Of a stretch of 64,000 bases of DNA, positions 1 through 13,933 are shown in pieces. Made by a program: the position numbers and the translations under genes. Origin of the DNA: Hymenochaete sp. R1 (Eukaryota > Basidiomycota > Agaricomycetes > Hymenochaetales > Hymenochaetaceae). Where the stretch lies: the NCBI GenBank assembly GCA_019400425.1, contig JAFREE010000123.1, positions 1-64,000 of the forward strand, written 5' to 3'. The first letter of the stretch is position 1. Each line of letters starts with the position of its first letter. The notes below the pieces were generated by a model, which saw only the letters and a list, made by a program, of their open reading frames with translations, ran no database searches and had not been told where the DNA came from.

Positions 1-764
1 CCTGGGTCGACGATGTGAGAGGGTGGCACGTACTTTTGTCTGCGGCACTCAAGTCGTGGCCCTCGTTGCTAAGGCATTTTCAGACTATGGAATGGTCAGA
101 GACGAAGAGTAGTGAGCAGAGTGGCACATGCCTTCGTTGACAAGATGACAAGGAGATGGAGAAGGTGTAGGTGTAGTACGAGGGTGACACCGAGTAGGAA
201 GAGTACATCAGCTCCGGAGGAAGAGTACCCAAGAGCGAAGATGGTGGTGGTTTGGGAAGAAGAGGACGGGTGGAGGTGAGTGAGGTTTTTATAGAGAAAG
301 AGCCTGGGAAATTGTGTGGCTGGCACAACCACCCAACCCGTTCACTTTGAAATGCGTGTTGTACTAGTCGTGTTCATGAGCGATAAGGTGGGGCCTAAGA
401 AGTATAGGAACTTTTTTTTTTGGCTCCGATATCGAAGGAAATGCAAGGAAAATGATTTCTCAAATTACATCTTGTCGTCAGAAAAGAAAAGGATTATTGA
501 GTGGCGATGCACTTATTCAGTCAAAGGGACCGCATTATTGATAGTTGTTGACGCGTCTAGTACTTAATTTCCGTCCTTTGCACTTACTTACACTGAGAGC
601 TTTACCAGAAGTGGAAACGTAACATCCGATGCCACTGAGGCTTGAAGGGTGCCAGTCCGCTTCGTTGGAGGTCACAGACGTGCTGATATTATACTACTAC
701 CCCACAGCAAAATATATGGTTCAACATTTCAACATTAAAAGGAACACAGAGGATTTCTTGCGTA
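1..764. other. Left edge, no supportable gene
   Basis: Short open frames of up to 83 codons occur on both strands, but none has family motifs, plausible introns or codon bias. Positions 1-330 may be the 5' untranslated region of a minus-strand gene, given the TATA-like element at 287-293. Positions 330-764 show nothing recognisable. Confidence 0.4.
287..293 (-). promoter_or_regulatory. Candidate TATA box of a leftward gene that leaves the window
   Basis: Read on the minus strand, the sequence here is TATAAAA, followed by a CT-rich stretch with ACTCACCTCC, as is common just downstream of fungal TATA boxes. No convincing coding exon follows between here and position 1, so the gene body, if there is one, lies beyond the left edge. 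The call rests on the motif and its pyrimidine-rich context only. Confidence 0.3.
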
Positions 765-862
765 CGACGCGAGCAGGATTCGAACCTGCGCCCTCAAAGA
801 GGACAAGATCGTTACCATAATCAGTTCTAATCTTGCGCTATAGACCACTCAGCCATCGCGCC
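765..862 (-). tRNA. tRNA-Ser (anticodon AGA) with an intron
   Basis: On the minus strand the sequence folds as a class II tRNA. The acceptor stem GGCGCGA pairs with TCGCGTC, the discriminator base is G as expected for serine, the variable arm is long, and the T arm carries GGTTCGAATCC (B box). The anticodon stem CAAGA/TCTTG encloses a loop reading TT-AGA-A. A 15-nt insertion right after the base 3' of the anticodon, at about 810-824, sits at the canonical tRNA intron position. The anticodon arm resembles yeast tRNA-Ser(AGA). The exact intron ends may shift by one base. Confidence 0.93.
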
Positions 863-1421
863 CTGAATTCAAAGTTTAAATTAAACATTGTGAGCAAAAG
901 CTTTCTTAGATTTCGAAGCAACCAGTCAAACGAGAAATTACAATCAAAGAAGTTGCTTTCCCCCCTTTTTAACTTAGATATAAACGCAACACGGAATCGA
1001 AAATCGACGTAAATGCAGTGAATTGAACTCTGGCGAATCTGAGCCTGAAAACTAAATCCAATCAAAAGCAGAGGTTTGGATCATTTGACCCCTCGATGTC
1101 GAACATGTCCTCAAATCCACGTCTGACCTGTAGCAGTGCTCAATGGGTTCCAACATTATCCAGCGAAGCGCGCAACGATACTTCTATGATTATCAAATTG
1201 AGCGCACGTCCTCGACTCTGACCTTACGGGATCATCAAAACCGATCAGGCTGTGAGGCAAAGCAAATCTATATGAACGCACGACTCTAGATATTCTCTGA
1301 TGCAAGCTACGTTTGATCTACGGGCGATCCACGAGAAATCTGAGAATGAGTCGTCGTGCATGCAAAAGGAAGGCGCCCGACTCACTCTGGATTCGACTCC
1401 TGATTCAAGCTGTAAGTCCCA
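863..1421. other. Intergenic, nothing recognised
   Basis: This stretch lies between the tRNA-Ser gene and the 3' end of the TLC-domain gene. I see no coding exon with usable splice sites and no RNA gene in it. It presumably contains the 3' untranslated region of the TLC gene. Confidence 0.5.
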
Positions 1422-2561
1422 CTATCTGCTTTTCACTGTTTCCGCCTCCTTGGCCGGTGACATCCTCTTCTGTACCGACGTGACCATCTTCACGAACCAA
1501 TACACATTCAAACCGTTCAGCACCACATTGCCGATGCCATACAACAGAACGACGGCAAGAGGGACGTCGTCCTTGATTGCGAATAATGTTCGGTAGAAGG
1601 CGAAGGACTGAAAACAATGAGGTCAAGAAACAATCGTTTCTGGGCAACATCGCATGCATACCTGGATAAGTCCATAAACAAGGCGAGTGCCAGCAAATGT
1701 CGCGAGGAGGAAGAAACCGTTGATAAGCTGATAGGTGGAGCCCGTCAAGTCCATTTTGTCAAGGAACCTGAATAAGAATGAGATTCTGTAGTAAAGATAT
1801 ATGGCGATGCGACCCACCAATGGATATTCAAAAACGGCGTGCTCCTGGTATAAACTTTTAGCTTTGTACTAAAGGATGTCCAAGGGGAACTCACAGCTCC
1901 CAGAGCAGAAAACGTGGGCCGTAGTATGCAATAAATGGTTTCTGAAGCACATGAGGTCTTATTTCAACGTGTAAGCCATCGGAACACTTACGAAGGACAG
2001 AAAATAGATGAAAAAGCAAGATACGGCTGCAAATCGGTTAGTGTCTGTTTCTGAAATGTATCGCTATCGGCTCTCACCGTGGATGACGAAGCCAATATCC
2101 GAAAAATGAATTGAAGACTCGAGCGTGTCCCACAAAAAGTATCCACATGCAATGCTAGCAGTAAGACCCATCTTCGGATCCCAACCAAATGCACGGTCGG
2201 CGTCGAGAGACGGTGAATTGAGACTTTGGAAAGCAAGAGGAATTATGATTAGGGCATGGACAAAGGACACGACCCGGATGTTCCTTACAAATGACACTAA
2301 TAAATCTTCACGAAGTTGCAATAGCGTGTATGGCACTCACCAGTTGTTGACGTTTCGTCCACCCTTGAGCTTGCCGTAGCTCACCGGCGCGAGTAGTCTG
2401 CTTAAAAGAGGCGCCCCGATATAGTGCACGCCCCAGAAGAAGAGCCCAGATGCAACCATCGTGGGCGCATTTTCAGTGAGTTTCATGAGCCCACCAAGAT
2501 CTGCGAGGGGCTTCGACGCGTCTTGAATGACAAGGCGCGCTCGTTCGAGGGCCGTATGCAT
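1422..2561 (-). CDS. TLC-domain membrane protein (TMEM56/TLCD4-like)
   Basis: Seven exons join in frame to 275 residues: 2341-2561, 2078-2283, 1992-2026, 1895-1941, 1818-1844, 1662-1767 and 1422-1607. The start at MHTALERARL is the first in-frame ATG. The protein has several hydrophobic segments and TLC (TRAM-LAG1-CLN8) features: an N-terminal GRNVNNW segment, CGYFLWDTLESSIHF, GFVIHG, and the late STPFLNIHWFLDK and STYQLINGFF segments. Members are multi-pass ER or Golgi membrane proteins linked to lipid sensing or synthesis; the substrate is unknown. It lacks the Lag1p motif of ceramide synthases as far as I can read, so ceramide synthase activity is unlikely. It is divergent from ATP2 across about 730 bp. 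Exons of 27, 35 and 47 nt are notably small. Confidence 0.85.
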
Positions 2562-5070
<2,509 letters not shown>

Positions 5071-5341
5071 AACTGCATTCTTTTTTACTTACAATTATCA
5101 TACTTTTTGCAACGTCGGTAGAAGAGCGTGTTTTTTCGAGAAGAGTAAAGTAGTTTCGAATACTGGAAAATACGCAAAGTCTTTCGGCTTTCGACTCGCA
5201 CAGAGACAATAGAGTGATAGATAAGATCAATCTATTGGTGCAGGTTCATCGCGCGACGTCATTGTTGACCTGCAAGTCGCGGACATTTTCATCTCGTGTT
5301 CCTCTCCTTCCTGCCCATACCTACCATAGTCGTAGTGAGCC

Positions 5342-8298
5342 ATGTTTGGCCGCCTCGCTCGGCCTCTTTCTTTGCGATCACCATGTCTTCCTCAGAGTTC
5401 TGTTCAGTTGAGATGGTTCGCGACAGCACAACTCAGTCCGAGCGCTGAGGCTTGTCGAAGCACGCTGCAGGCGAGGCGCGCTTTGAGTACGTCCGTTCCC
5501 AGAAAGCAAGCCAATGAGCATCCCTCGCCGCCTCCGTCAGGAAAACAGACAACTTCAGCTCCCCTCCCACCATCACCACTGCCGAAGAAACGCGTGGTCG
5601 CGCAATGCAAAACAGCTGCAAAATGGACCGCGTTCGTGGGTGCCTCAAGTGTCGTCGGTGTCATCCTCATAGGTACCGCCATTTTCCTCCACGATGCCTT
5701 CACTTGTACGTGTACTTCCTTCCCCCTCTGTGAACCTTCTATTTGATGTTGAAATTGCATGTGCTCGACATAGACACGGAACGCCACGTCGAGCGCGTCC
5801 CCGTCAACCCGCTCGCGCTTCACCCGAATAAAGGCGGGCCGAAGCAGCTTCCTGTTGCGCGCGTGCTCGTAGGCGACGAGGAAGACGAAGTGAACAAGGA
5901 GTTGAGCACAAAGCCGAGGCTGGTTATTGTCGGCGGAGGTTGGGGTGTAAGTACTCGTCATTCCGGTTTTCTTGATCAAGGCCTACGAGTTATTCGCATG
6001 CTTATACGCTCTCTCGATACTTCTCCATTCCATGTCATAGGCTATGGGTATACTCAAGGCTTTGGAATCAGGACAGTACCACGTCACATTGATCGCACCG
6101 GAAACGTTCACGACCTTTACGCCTCTCTTACCATGTAAGCGTGTTTTCCAGCCTGGTCTATATATAGCTTATTGATCCTCGGGAATTTCGTCCCTTCAGC
6201 GGCTGCCGTCGGTACCGTCCAAGTTCGCAGTCTGATCGAGCCCCTCAGAAAGCTCGTCGCGCGTATACATGGACACTATATGTCGGGGAAAGCGGTGGAC
6301 ATCGTTATGGGCGAACGACTCCTGGAGGTCGAGACGACTGGGCCCGATGGCGAGAAACATCATATCTACGTCCCGTGAGCACCTTTAAGAATACTTTGTG
6401 TATTGAACCCGGTATTAAAAGGCTTTGGGGCTTTGAAGATACGACAAGCTTGTTATTGCGGTTGGCTCAACTTCGACGACACACGGCGTGAATGGTCTAG
6501 AACATACGTTCCAACTTAAAACGGTCGCGGACGCTCAGGCTATCAGGCGAAGGATATCGGGTGAAGCAGCCTCCATGGCAATCCAAGAATACGTTTAGCT
6601 GAACATGAGGTTTCTTTACAGATAACTTTGAGACAGCTAGCTTACCCACGACGACCCCTGAAGAACGGAAACGGCTTTTGAGCTTCGTCGTTTGCGGTGG
6701 AGGCCCGACTGGAGTAGAGACAGCTGCAGTACGTTCTCAAAGCAATTCTTGCATTGAATAGTACATCTGAATTAGCGTATTAGGAAATTTATGATTTGTG
6801 CCAGGAAGACATCATGAACTATGTAACGAACTTTTTCAAGTCACTTCCGCATGCACTGGCATTAATCCGGGACAACTTTTCAGTATCCGAAGTTGTGTCG
6901 AGAGGAAGTTTCGATCTCTCTAATCCAATCCCGGGAACATATATTGAATACGGTCAGTGTAACCGAACATCCGTCACAAACAAAATTCTTACGTCGATTC
7001 TCCAGTACGCTGAGGAGATATCTAAGTATGCAGAGGTTCGTGGTAGCAAGTACTCTCCCAGTTAGAGACTTATTCTGAACATTATTGCAGAAAAAGTTCG
7101 AACGTGATGGTGTTCAACTCGTCACCAACGCACGGTAGGGGAATGTTTAGCATTGCCGAAAACCAATATTTATTATCTTTTCATATATTACCACAGAGTC
7201 AAAGAAATCGCACACGACAGGGTCATTTACACTACAAAGCAAGACGGCAAGCTTATCGAAAAAGAAATGCCTTCAAATTTTGTCCTGTGGTCAACCGGCA
7301 TCGCCATGAACCCGTTCACGAAGCGCGTCTCGTCTCTACTTCCAAACCAGGTGCACTTTAAAGGTATCGAAGTCGACGCTCACTTGCGGGTCAAAGGAGC
7401 GCCCATGGGTACGGTGTATGCAATCGGTGACGCCAGTGTAGTGCGTTTGCTTTGCGATTGGTCTTTTGACGGCACAAGATCTTACGAAGTTTGAGTTCAG
7501 ATGGAATCAAATATCGTCAGCCATCTCTTGGAACTTGTTGACGACGCCGATAGGGACCACAACGGTAGAATCGATTTGGAGGAATGGAAGCTTATGAGTG
7601 AGTGATGCACTCTTTCTTCTGCTACGTCCTTCTTCATCTTGAGTTTTTTTAAAACACCAGCCATGCAAATCAAGAAACGGATACCGATGGCCGAAGCTCA
7701 TTTGTCGAAAGTCCGAGACCTTTTCGAACGCTATGACACAGACAAGGACGACAGCCTCGATCTGAACGAGCTTGCGCTTCTTCTTCAAGAGATCAGCAGC
7801 AAGATCACTCCCTTACCAGCCGTAAGCCCTTTCTTCCTGCCTTCATCTCGCTGAACGCTAACCTCGCATCCGTACCGCCTCTGCCCCAGACCGCCCAAGT
7901 CGCCTCCCAACAAGGCAAATACCTCGGCAAGAAGCTCTCTAAACTCGCTCGCCAGCGCGCCATCCTCGAAGCCAATGACATTCCCTTCTCCGACGAGGCC
8001 GTCTCCGCCCCCTTCAAGTACGCCCATCTCGGGTCGCTCGCGTACATCGGGAACGCGGCCGTATTTGATTTTGGCGGACGTAACTTCATGGGCGGGCTCG
8101 CTGCGATGTATGCGTGGAGGAGTGTGTATTGGAGTGAGCAGGTGAGCAGTCGGACAAGGGCGCTCTTAATGTTTGATTGGATTATTCGGTGAGTTGGGTC
8201 GGGAGCCTTAAATTCTGACACGTTGATGCAGCACTGACCCACCTTTTTTAAAAAACAACTTCAGTGGAATTTGGGGACGGGATATCTCGAGACTCTAA
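5342..8298 (+). CDS. NDE1: Type II (alternative) NADH dehydrogenase with EF-hands
   Basis: This is a rotenone-insensitive NADH:ubiquinone oxidoreductase of the mitochondrial inner membrane, passing electrons from NADH to ubiquinone without pumping protons. Fifteen exons (first 5342-5705, last 8265-8298) join to 682 residues. An Arg/Ser-rich presequence is followed by a hydrophobic anchor near residues 98-122. Two dinucleotide-binding motifs follow: VIVGGGWGAMG near 172 for FAD and VVCGGGPTGVE near 330 for NADH. AIGDAS marks the second FAD contact. An inserted EF-hand module lies at about 495-560: the first loop DADRDHNGRIDLEE is canonical, the second DTDKDDSLDLNE is close to it. The end GRDISRL is typical. 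EF-hands are known from external, calcium-responsive fungal and plant enzymes, so an intermembrane-space-facing NDE-type enzyme is likely but not proven. The gene converges on CLP1 with 132 bp between stop codons. Confidence 0.93.
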
Positions 8299-8430
8299 CT
8301 CCGGAACACTATTTTTCTTCTAATGAGCATATCCAACCTCTCTTAAGTACTTAATAATGCTTGTCGAAAAAAGGAAATACATCGCATGATCTTGTAGATT
8401 CCTAGAACTACATAGAGACATATGTTGTTG

Positions 8431-10244
8431 CTATCGATCCTGCCATTCGAACGAGCCCATGAGCGCGATTCGACCGGTTACTGACCCAGGACTGGGCATA
8501 AGCACCGTCATTTTACGCGCATTCACGTCCAATGCCGTTCTATGTAACCCAAGATCGAACAAGGTAACGAATCAGCCCAGCCACCCGTTAAAGTAAAAAA
8601 AGTAAAGCACATACACAACCATGAAGGCCACGACGGTCAAATCCAACACCTCTTCATCATACCTCTCATTCTCATCCGCATTCTGCGGCGCGAGCAGCGC
8701 CAGCACCGAGTTCAACAGGCCCGAACCCTTCTGTGCGGGATCCACGGGGATTGGCTGCAACTCCGACACCGCGCGCTGCGCACCGATGGGGAGCGCGCTC
8801 GAGGGCGCCATGGAGGGGCCGCCACCGATGCGGTATATGGTGAGGTCAGAGAAGGGGATGGACGTGGAGATAGGGGAGAGTTTGGAGAGGAGGGAGGAGA
8901 GGTCGGCATTGGTGTTGTCTTCGCCTGCACCTGGGACGAGTTGGGAGGCTGAGGAACCAGATGGAGGGGTGAGATGGGTTCCGTAGAAATAATTTTGGAT
9001 TTGGTGATGATGTATTCGCTCGCGATAGGAGAGATCGAGGTCTACAACCTGGAGAGTGGGCTTCATGTCAAAAAGGAAGTCTGGAATTTGGTAGGAAAGG
9101 GACTTGCACCGCCAGATTTAGGAATTTTGATGACAGTGAGAGATGAGCCGAACATGCGTTGCATCTCAACGTTGAGCTTTTCGTGTCCGACGACCAAGAT
9201 GACATTCACTGCAAGCGCTAGTTCAGAACGACATGGGCAAAAGATGAATAGTAGCACTGACCCTTGAAGGCATCTACACAGGTCTTCACAAGCGAGTACT
9301 TCCTGTCAGCGGTAGCACCAGAGACCCCGGCAGCAAAGGACGAAGGTGTGTCTACTATCACCCCAGAGCACCTACCTACACAGAAGAAGCTTGTAAACAG
9401 CCTCTTCGGGGGGAGATAAAGCCTGAGGATACTCACCCATGACATCTTTGTCGTGCTTTGCACACACGTTCTCCCCTAAATTTCTAATTAACCTATCCAA
9501 AAGGGGTACATTTTGTCTGGTCTCAGGATGTCCGAACCAATAGACCAACGGTGTCAGCGCAGTCGAGGTAAGCGCTGCGGGAGCAGATGTCGCCGTTGTC
9601 CCGAGGACATTTGCAGGAGTCTGAGTCGGGATCACCGATTCGATAGGGCACGCCGATATTGTACCAGGGCATGTCCATCCACCCTCAGTGGTATCAATAT
9701 TGACGAGTACAGGCGTCCATCCTTGGCCAACTCGTACAGCGTAATTGGCAAGAACCTTGCACGCTGACGTCTTTCCCGCATTCTCAGGGCCTAATACAAG
9801 TACTCGAGGTGGACCATCAGGCACTGCTGATGAGGCATCTGCAGGTACAAGCGAGGGTGAGTTGCGAGTCTTGCTAAGGGAACGGACGCGCATATGTTCG
9901 AATGCGAGGTGGAGGTTCATGTATGCGTTCATGGGCGTCTCGTCCGAAACATATTCCGTGGAGGGCTTTCCGGTGACTTGGAGGGTGCATCCGTGCCAGG
10001 TATAGATGGCGGCTTTGCATTCGAGACCGAAGAGATAGGTGATGCCTTCCCCGAGCTCAGCACCAAATATCTCTGCATGGCCTTTCAGCAACTGTTTTCA
10101 AGATGAATTAACTTTAGGGATGGATTGGAGGCAAGGGCAGTGCTGAATACGCACCTTTACGGCGAGGGTAGTGTCTGGATCGAGTTCGAACCTATACTCG
10201 GACTCTGCTTCAAGGACCCACTCCTGAGTGCTCTCGTGCGCCAT
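8431..10244 (-). CDS. CLP1: mRNA cleavage and polyadenylation factor Clp1
   Basis: Clp1 is the P-loop subunit of cleavage factor IA, bridging Pcf11 to the 3'-end processing machinery in the nucleus. Six exons (10155-10244, 9437-10091, 9262-9375, 9108-9208, 8615-9048, 8431-8539) give 500 residues; yeast and human proteins are about 425-445, the excess being low-complexity linkers. An N-terminal beta domain precedes the Walker A motif GPENAGKTS near residue 130. Further family segments are VDTPSSF, VILVVGHEKL, TVIKIPKSGG, and the C-terminal KMTVLMPSPGSV and LMGSFEWQD. The fourth intron (9049-9107) starts with GC rather than GT; only this choice keeps the conserved SGGVVDLD segment in frame. The start is the first ATG of the reading frame. 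Confidence 0.93.
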
Positions 10245-11079
10245 CGCGATATCCTGTAGCATAAAGTAAAGTAATCAAAGACAAGCTGTTGTTGGTCAAA
10301 TAGACACTTGTTGGATCCCAAGTCCCAACGACGGCAGGCTTGTGGTCCGATTTCTCTATTTGCTCAGTAATAGTGTTTTCGAGACACACCGATACTTCAA
10401 ACACAAGATCTCCTACACCTGAACAAACGCACACAGTGTTTCTTTGTCGACGAGAACACCGAAACTATAATTTTGAGTATTCAGAGTACGTGGTCGTTGT
10501 TGATGAAGAAGCTTCCGACGTGAACGAGGCGCGTTGGCGAACGAACGACCCAGATGGAGACCCGGAGAACCTTGCTTGTCTTCCTCCGATATCCATGCGA
10601 GCACGATTGGGAACTTTATTCCTTGAATGCAGAAATTCGAGCGTTTATCTGATGACCGAGTGCTTCGGGCCATCTTCTGCACGATTATTGAACCTTTCTT
10701 TGCTTCTTCCTGTGCGAAAGAGGCGTAAAAAAAGTTTCCGTTCAGCTTCCGTCGGATGCTTGCTCATCGTATCTCCTTTGTCGGAAGCGTCCTCCGACAT
10801 CCATCAATCCACAATAGACCTATAAACAGCACACTGACGCTGGACACACATACCTCATGTTTGTCCAACCCATTCATGAAACACATCCACCAGAACAGGT
10901 TCGGCGTCAAAACGGGATGCTCGGATGACTGTCCATCTCCTCCGCGGCTGCTTTTCCACATTACGATCATTCGGCATGAGCGCTTCTATTCTTTTTCGTC
11001 CAGTTCCCTTATAAACTCGGCCTCGTCAACAACTTCGTAATGCCCGTCGGTCCCCAGTTCCCTTCCTGCGACGCCCATC
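10245..11079. promoter_or_regulatory. Divergent intergenic region, CLP1 / MFS transporter
   Basis: This 835-bp upstream region is shared by CLP1 (minus) and the transporter (plus). Minus-strand open frames at about 10413-10800 look faintly protein-like, but I could not join them into a gene with a plausible stop before CLP1, and they match no family I know. The last 150 bp before the transporter are pyrimidine-rich. Confidence 0.4.
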
Positions 11080-13733
11080 ATGTCCAAAGACACCAGCACC
11101 GGTAGCCTTCCAACAGCCGAAAAGTGCCCTGACGACTCAGCTCAGACGACCAGCCTGCGTGATGTCGATGTCGCCGCTCAGTTGGCAGCTGGTAGTGAAG
11201 ACGAGACTGTCAGCGATGCGGATGCGCTGCGCATAAGGTATCATGGGCGAATCCTACTCCGTCTACGTTTCGTGCTGACATATAGTGCAGGAGAAAGATT
11301 GACTGGCACATCCTGCCTCTGATGTGCTGTGAGTAAATCTTCTCCTTCTCTTCTATGTTGCAAACTCACTCATTCTACGTCTTCAGTGATGTATTTGTGT
11401 GTAAAACTACTAAAATTGCTTCTGGCGCTATATTGATTTTGCCGTCATAGGATAACGTTCGCCGACAAGACAACACTCGGGCAGTCCGCGGTTCTCGGCC
11501 TTGAGTGAGTGGGTTCTTTTTCTCGAAGGACACTCTGGCCAACTTTTGAGTTTATAGAAAAGATACTCATATAAACGCCACTCAATTCAATTGGCTTGGA
11601 ACCATCTTCTACTTAAGCTACCTAGTCTTTGAGTACCCTCAAAATCTGGCATTGCAGAGGTTTCCGGTCGCAAAATGGATGAGGTGTGTTCCATACCATC
11701 TAACGCTTTACAATATATTTCACTCACCCTTAGGGATGCTTAGCTTGAATATATTTGTCTGGTCTGTAGCTCTCTGCTGCCATGCAGCGTGTACAAGCTT
11801 TGGTGGACTCTTCGCTGTGCGTTTCATCCTTGGTATATGTGAAGGTGCCATCACCGCAGGTATGATAATAGCTTATCGACAATCGGCACTTTGTATTCAT
11901 TGGGTATCTCTTCAGGTTTTTTGATTGTCACTTCGATGTTCTACACCCATGCTGAGCAAATGATGCGTGTTGGCTATTGGTGTGAGCATCGTATCGTAGA
12001 ACTTCCTCCTGCTACCCAACGCTTATCTGTAATCGTGTTGCAGTCCTCATGAACGGAACCGCCGTAATTGTTCTGGGATTCATTTCTTTCGGCGTTTTGC
12101 ATGCCCAAACGAGCAATGTACATCCGTGGCAATGGTACGCAACTTCTCCTGTTTGAAGAATGATTCACTTCTCACTGAAAGCTTCCTGGTTCTTTAGGCT
12201 GATGATCATAACCGGTCTGGTCACATTCATCACTTCGATTGTATTTTGGTACGTTTCATGTCCTTTTCTCATTTCAACGTCTGTTTTATCATGTTTTCGA
12301 TGTGGCCACGTCGTTGCTCCAACGTAGGTTCCTTTTCCCGGATTCTCCAGCAAATGCATATTTCCTTTCAGACTCGGACAAGCGTCTTGCTGTTCTCAGA
12401 ATCAAGTCAAATCAAACGGGAGTCGAGAATAAGCGATTGAAGATGGACCAGTGAGCCTCAAATTATTTTCTTTTTCTATTCACCAGAACTGAAGAAAACA
12501 TGCGTTAGGGTTGTAGAATCTTTCAAGGATCCTAAGACGTGGCTATTTGCCCTAATCGTCGCTTTATGGTGTGTACGTTGTTATTTTTTTACAGCGTAAC
12601 GATGTTTAACATGGTTTCTTACAGTCAAATCCCTAACTCAGTCAGTCCGTACCAAGGTTGACTGCCGATACAGGGGTTCTTACCTTTGTTTTGTTACTAA
12701 ATTCAGCTCACGAATCAACGCCAGCTGATAGTCAGCATGTTTGGGTTTGTTCTTGAATTACAGTTTCCTATCGCAATTGTCACTGAAACACGGGCAGGTT
12801 TACGCCTATACAAACGACACTGCTAGGCTGTGTAGATGGTGTTGTCGTCAGTCAGTCAAGCGTTCACCACTTCCTCGTTTTACAAAAAAAGTCAAGCTCA
12901 ACTACTGAACTACTTTATTCGATGAAACAGTAATTGCCATCTTCACCTCGACCAAGCTAGCCTCTTCCGTACGTGGCTGTCGTTCCATCGCGAGTGCCCT
13001 GTGGACCATACCCGGCATCATTGGTGGCATACTCGTAATCACGCTGCCCTTCACGAACCGTATCGGCTTATTGTTTTCGTATTGGACAGCTCGTAAGTCG
13101 AGTTGTTACACAAATGATTTGTTTGATCTGACGATTTTATCTACGCTCGGTAACGGAATCACAGTGATCGCTAATGGATGCTTGCCAGTTTTACTGGGTT
13201 GGGTAAATGCAGTCACTGCAGGGCATAGCAAGGTCCGTCCATCTTAGGAAGATATCCGTCTTCGGCGACCCTCAACGCAATTCTTTTGTCCTTTTTAGCG
13301 CATTTCTACCAACGCCATCGTCCTTATCGCATACGCGATCGGAAACGCCGCAGGCCCTTTCATGTGGAAGGCGAAGTACCAACCAAGGTCTGTCAATCTC
13401 ACCAAGCACGAATCCTCCTTGTTTGTGCCTTTCCGCCGTAGAATTGACCGTCAAATCCACAGAAACCGCGTCCCATGGGCGATCATGATCGCCTCCAACG
13501 GCGCCGTCCTCATCCTCTCCATCCTCATTCGCTTTTACCTCTCCCATCAAAACGCATCGCGCGCTAGACAGACGCATTCACAGCCCGAAAAGGGCGGTGC
13601 TTACACTGACGAATATGACGATGTGGTGGTGGTGGTAAGAGACGACAAGGGTGGGGAAACGAAGAGGCGGATCGATCGTGCGTTCTTGGATCTGACGGAC
13701 GGGCAGAATTTGGACTTTAAGTATGTTTTGTGA
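11080..13733 (+). CDS. MFS transporter, allantoate permease (Dal5/ACS) family
   Basis: This is a predicted plasma-membrane major facilitator transporter of the anion:cation symporter branch (allantoate, nicotinate, tartrate and related organic anions); the actual substrate cannot be read from sequence. Eighteen exons join in frame to 529 residues. Family marks include RKIDWHILPLM before helix 1, FADKTTLG, FNWLGTIFYLSYLVFEYPQN in the second helix pair, LGICEGAITAG, LLGCVDG in the seventh-helix region, and alternating hydrophobic helices throughout, consistent with 12 membrane spans. The tail is acidic and hydrophilic (YDDVVVVVRDDK). Very small internal exons of 10 nt (11387-11396) and 16 nt (12625-12640) are required to keep frame. 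It is divergent from CLP1 and converges on CTF18. Confidence 0.92.
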
Positions 13734-13933
13734 ACTGCATTATATTAGAAGCTTTTCGTGTCTTCGTTCAATTTAAGCAACCTTCATGCTGTCATGTACG
13801 CAGATCGAAATAAATTCATAATTTATTCTTAGAATTAAGTATACGGATAAACATCCAGATCAACATCGCGTAAAAAGGCTTAAGTTACCACAAAATCATA
13901 CCGAGTAACAGGAAAAAAAAACAAGTAGCAGTT

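Noticed and set aside
5404..5979. 191-codon minus-strand frame over the first exons of the NADH dehydrogenase
   Set aside because: It is antisense to confirmed coding exons, with no splice structure or family match.
10413..10800. Possible small minus-strand gene starting MSEDASDKGD upstream of CLP1
   Set aside because: The pieces lie in different frames, no consistent splice joins were found, and the last piece runs into the CLP1 start codon in another frame.
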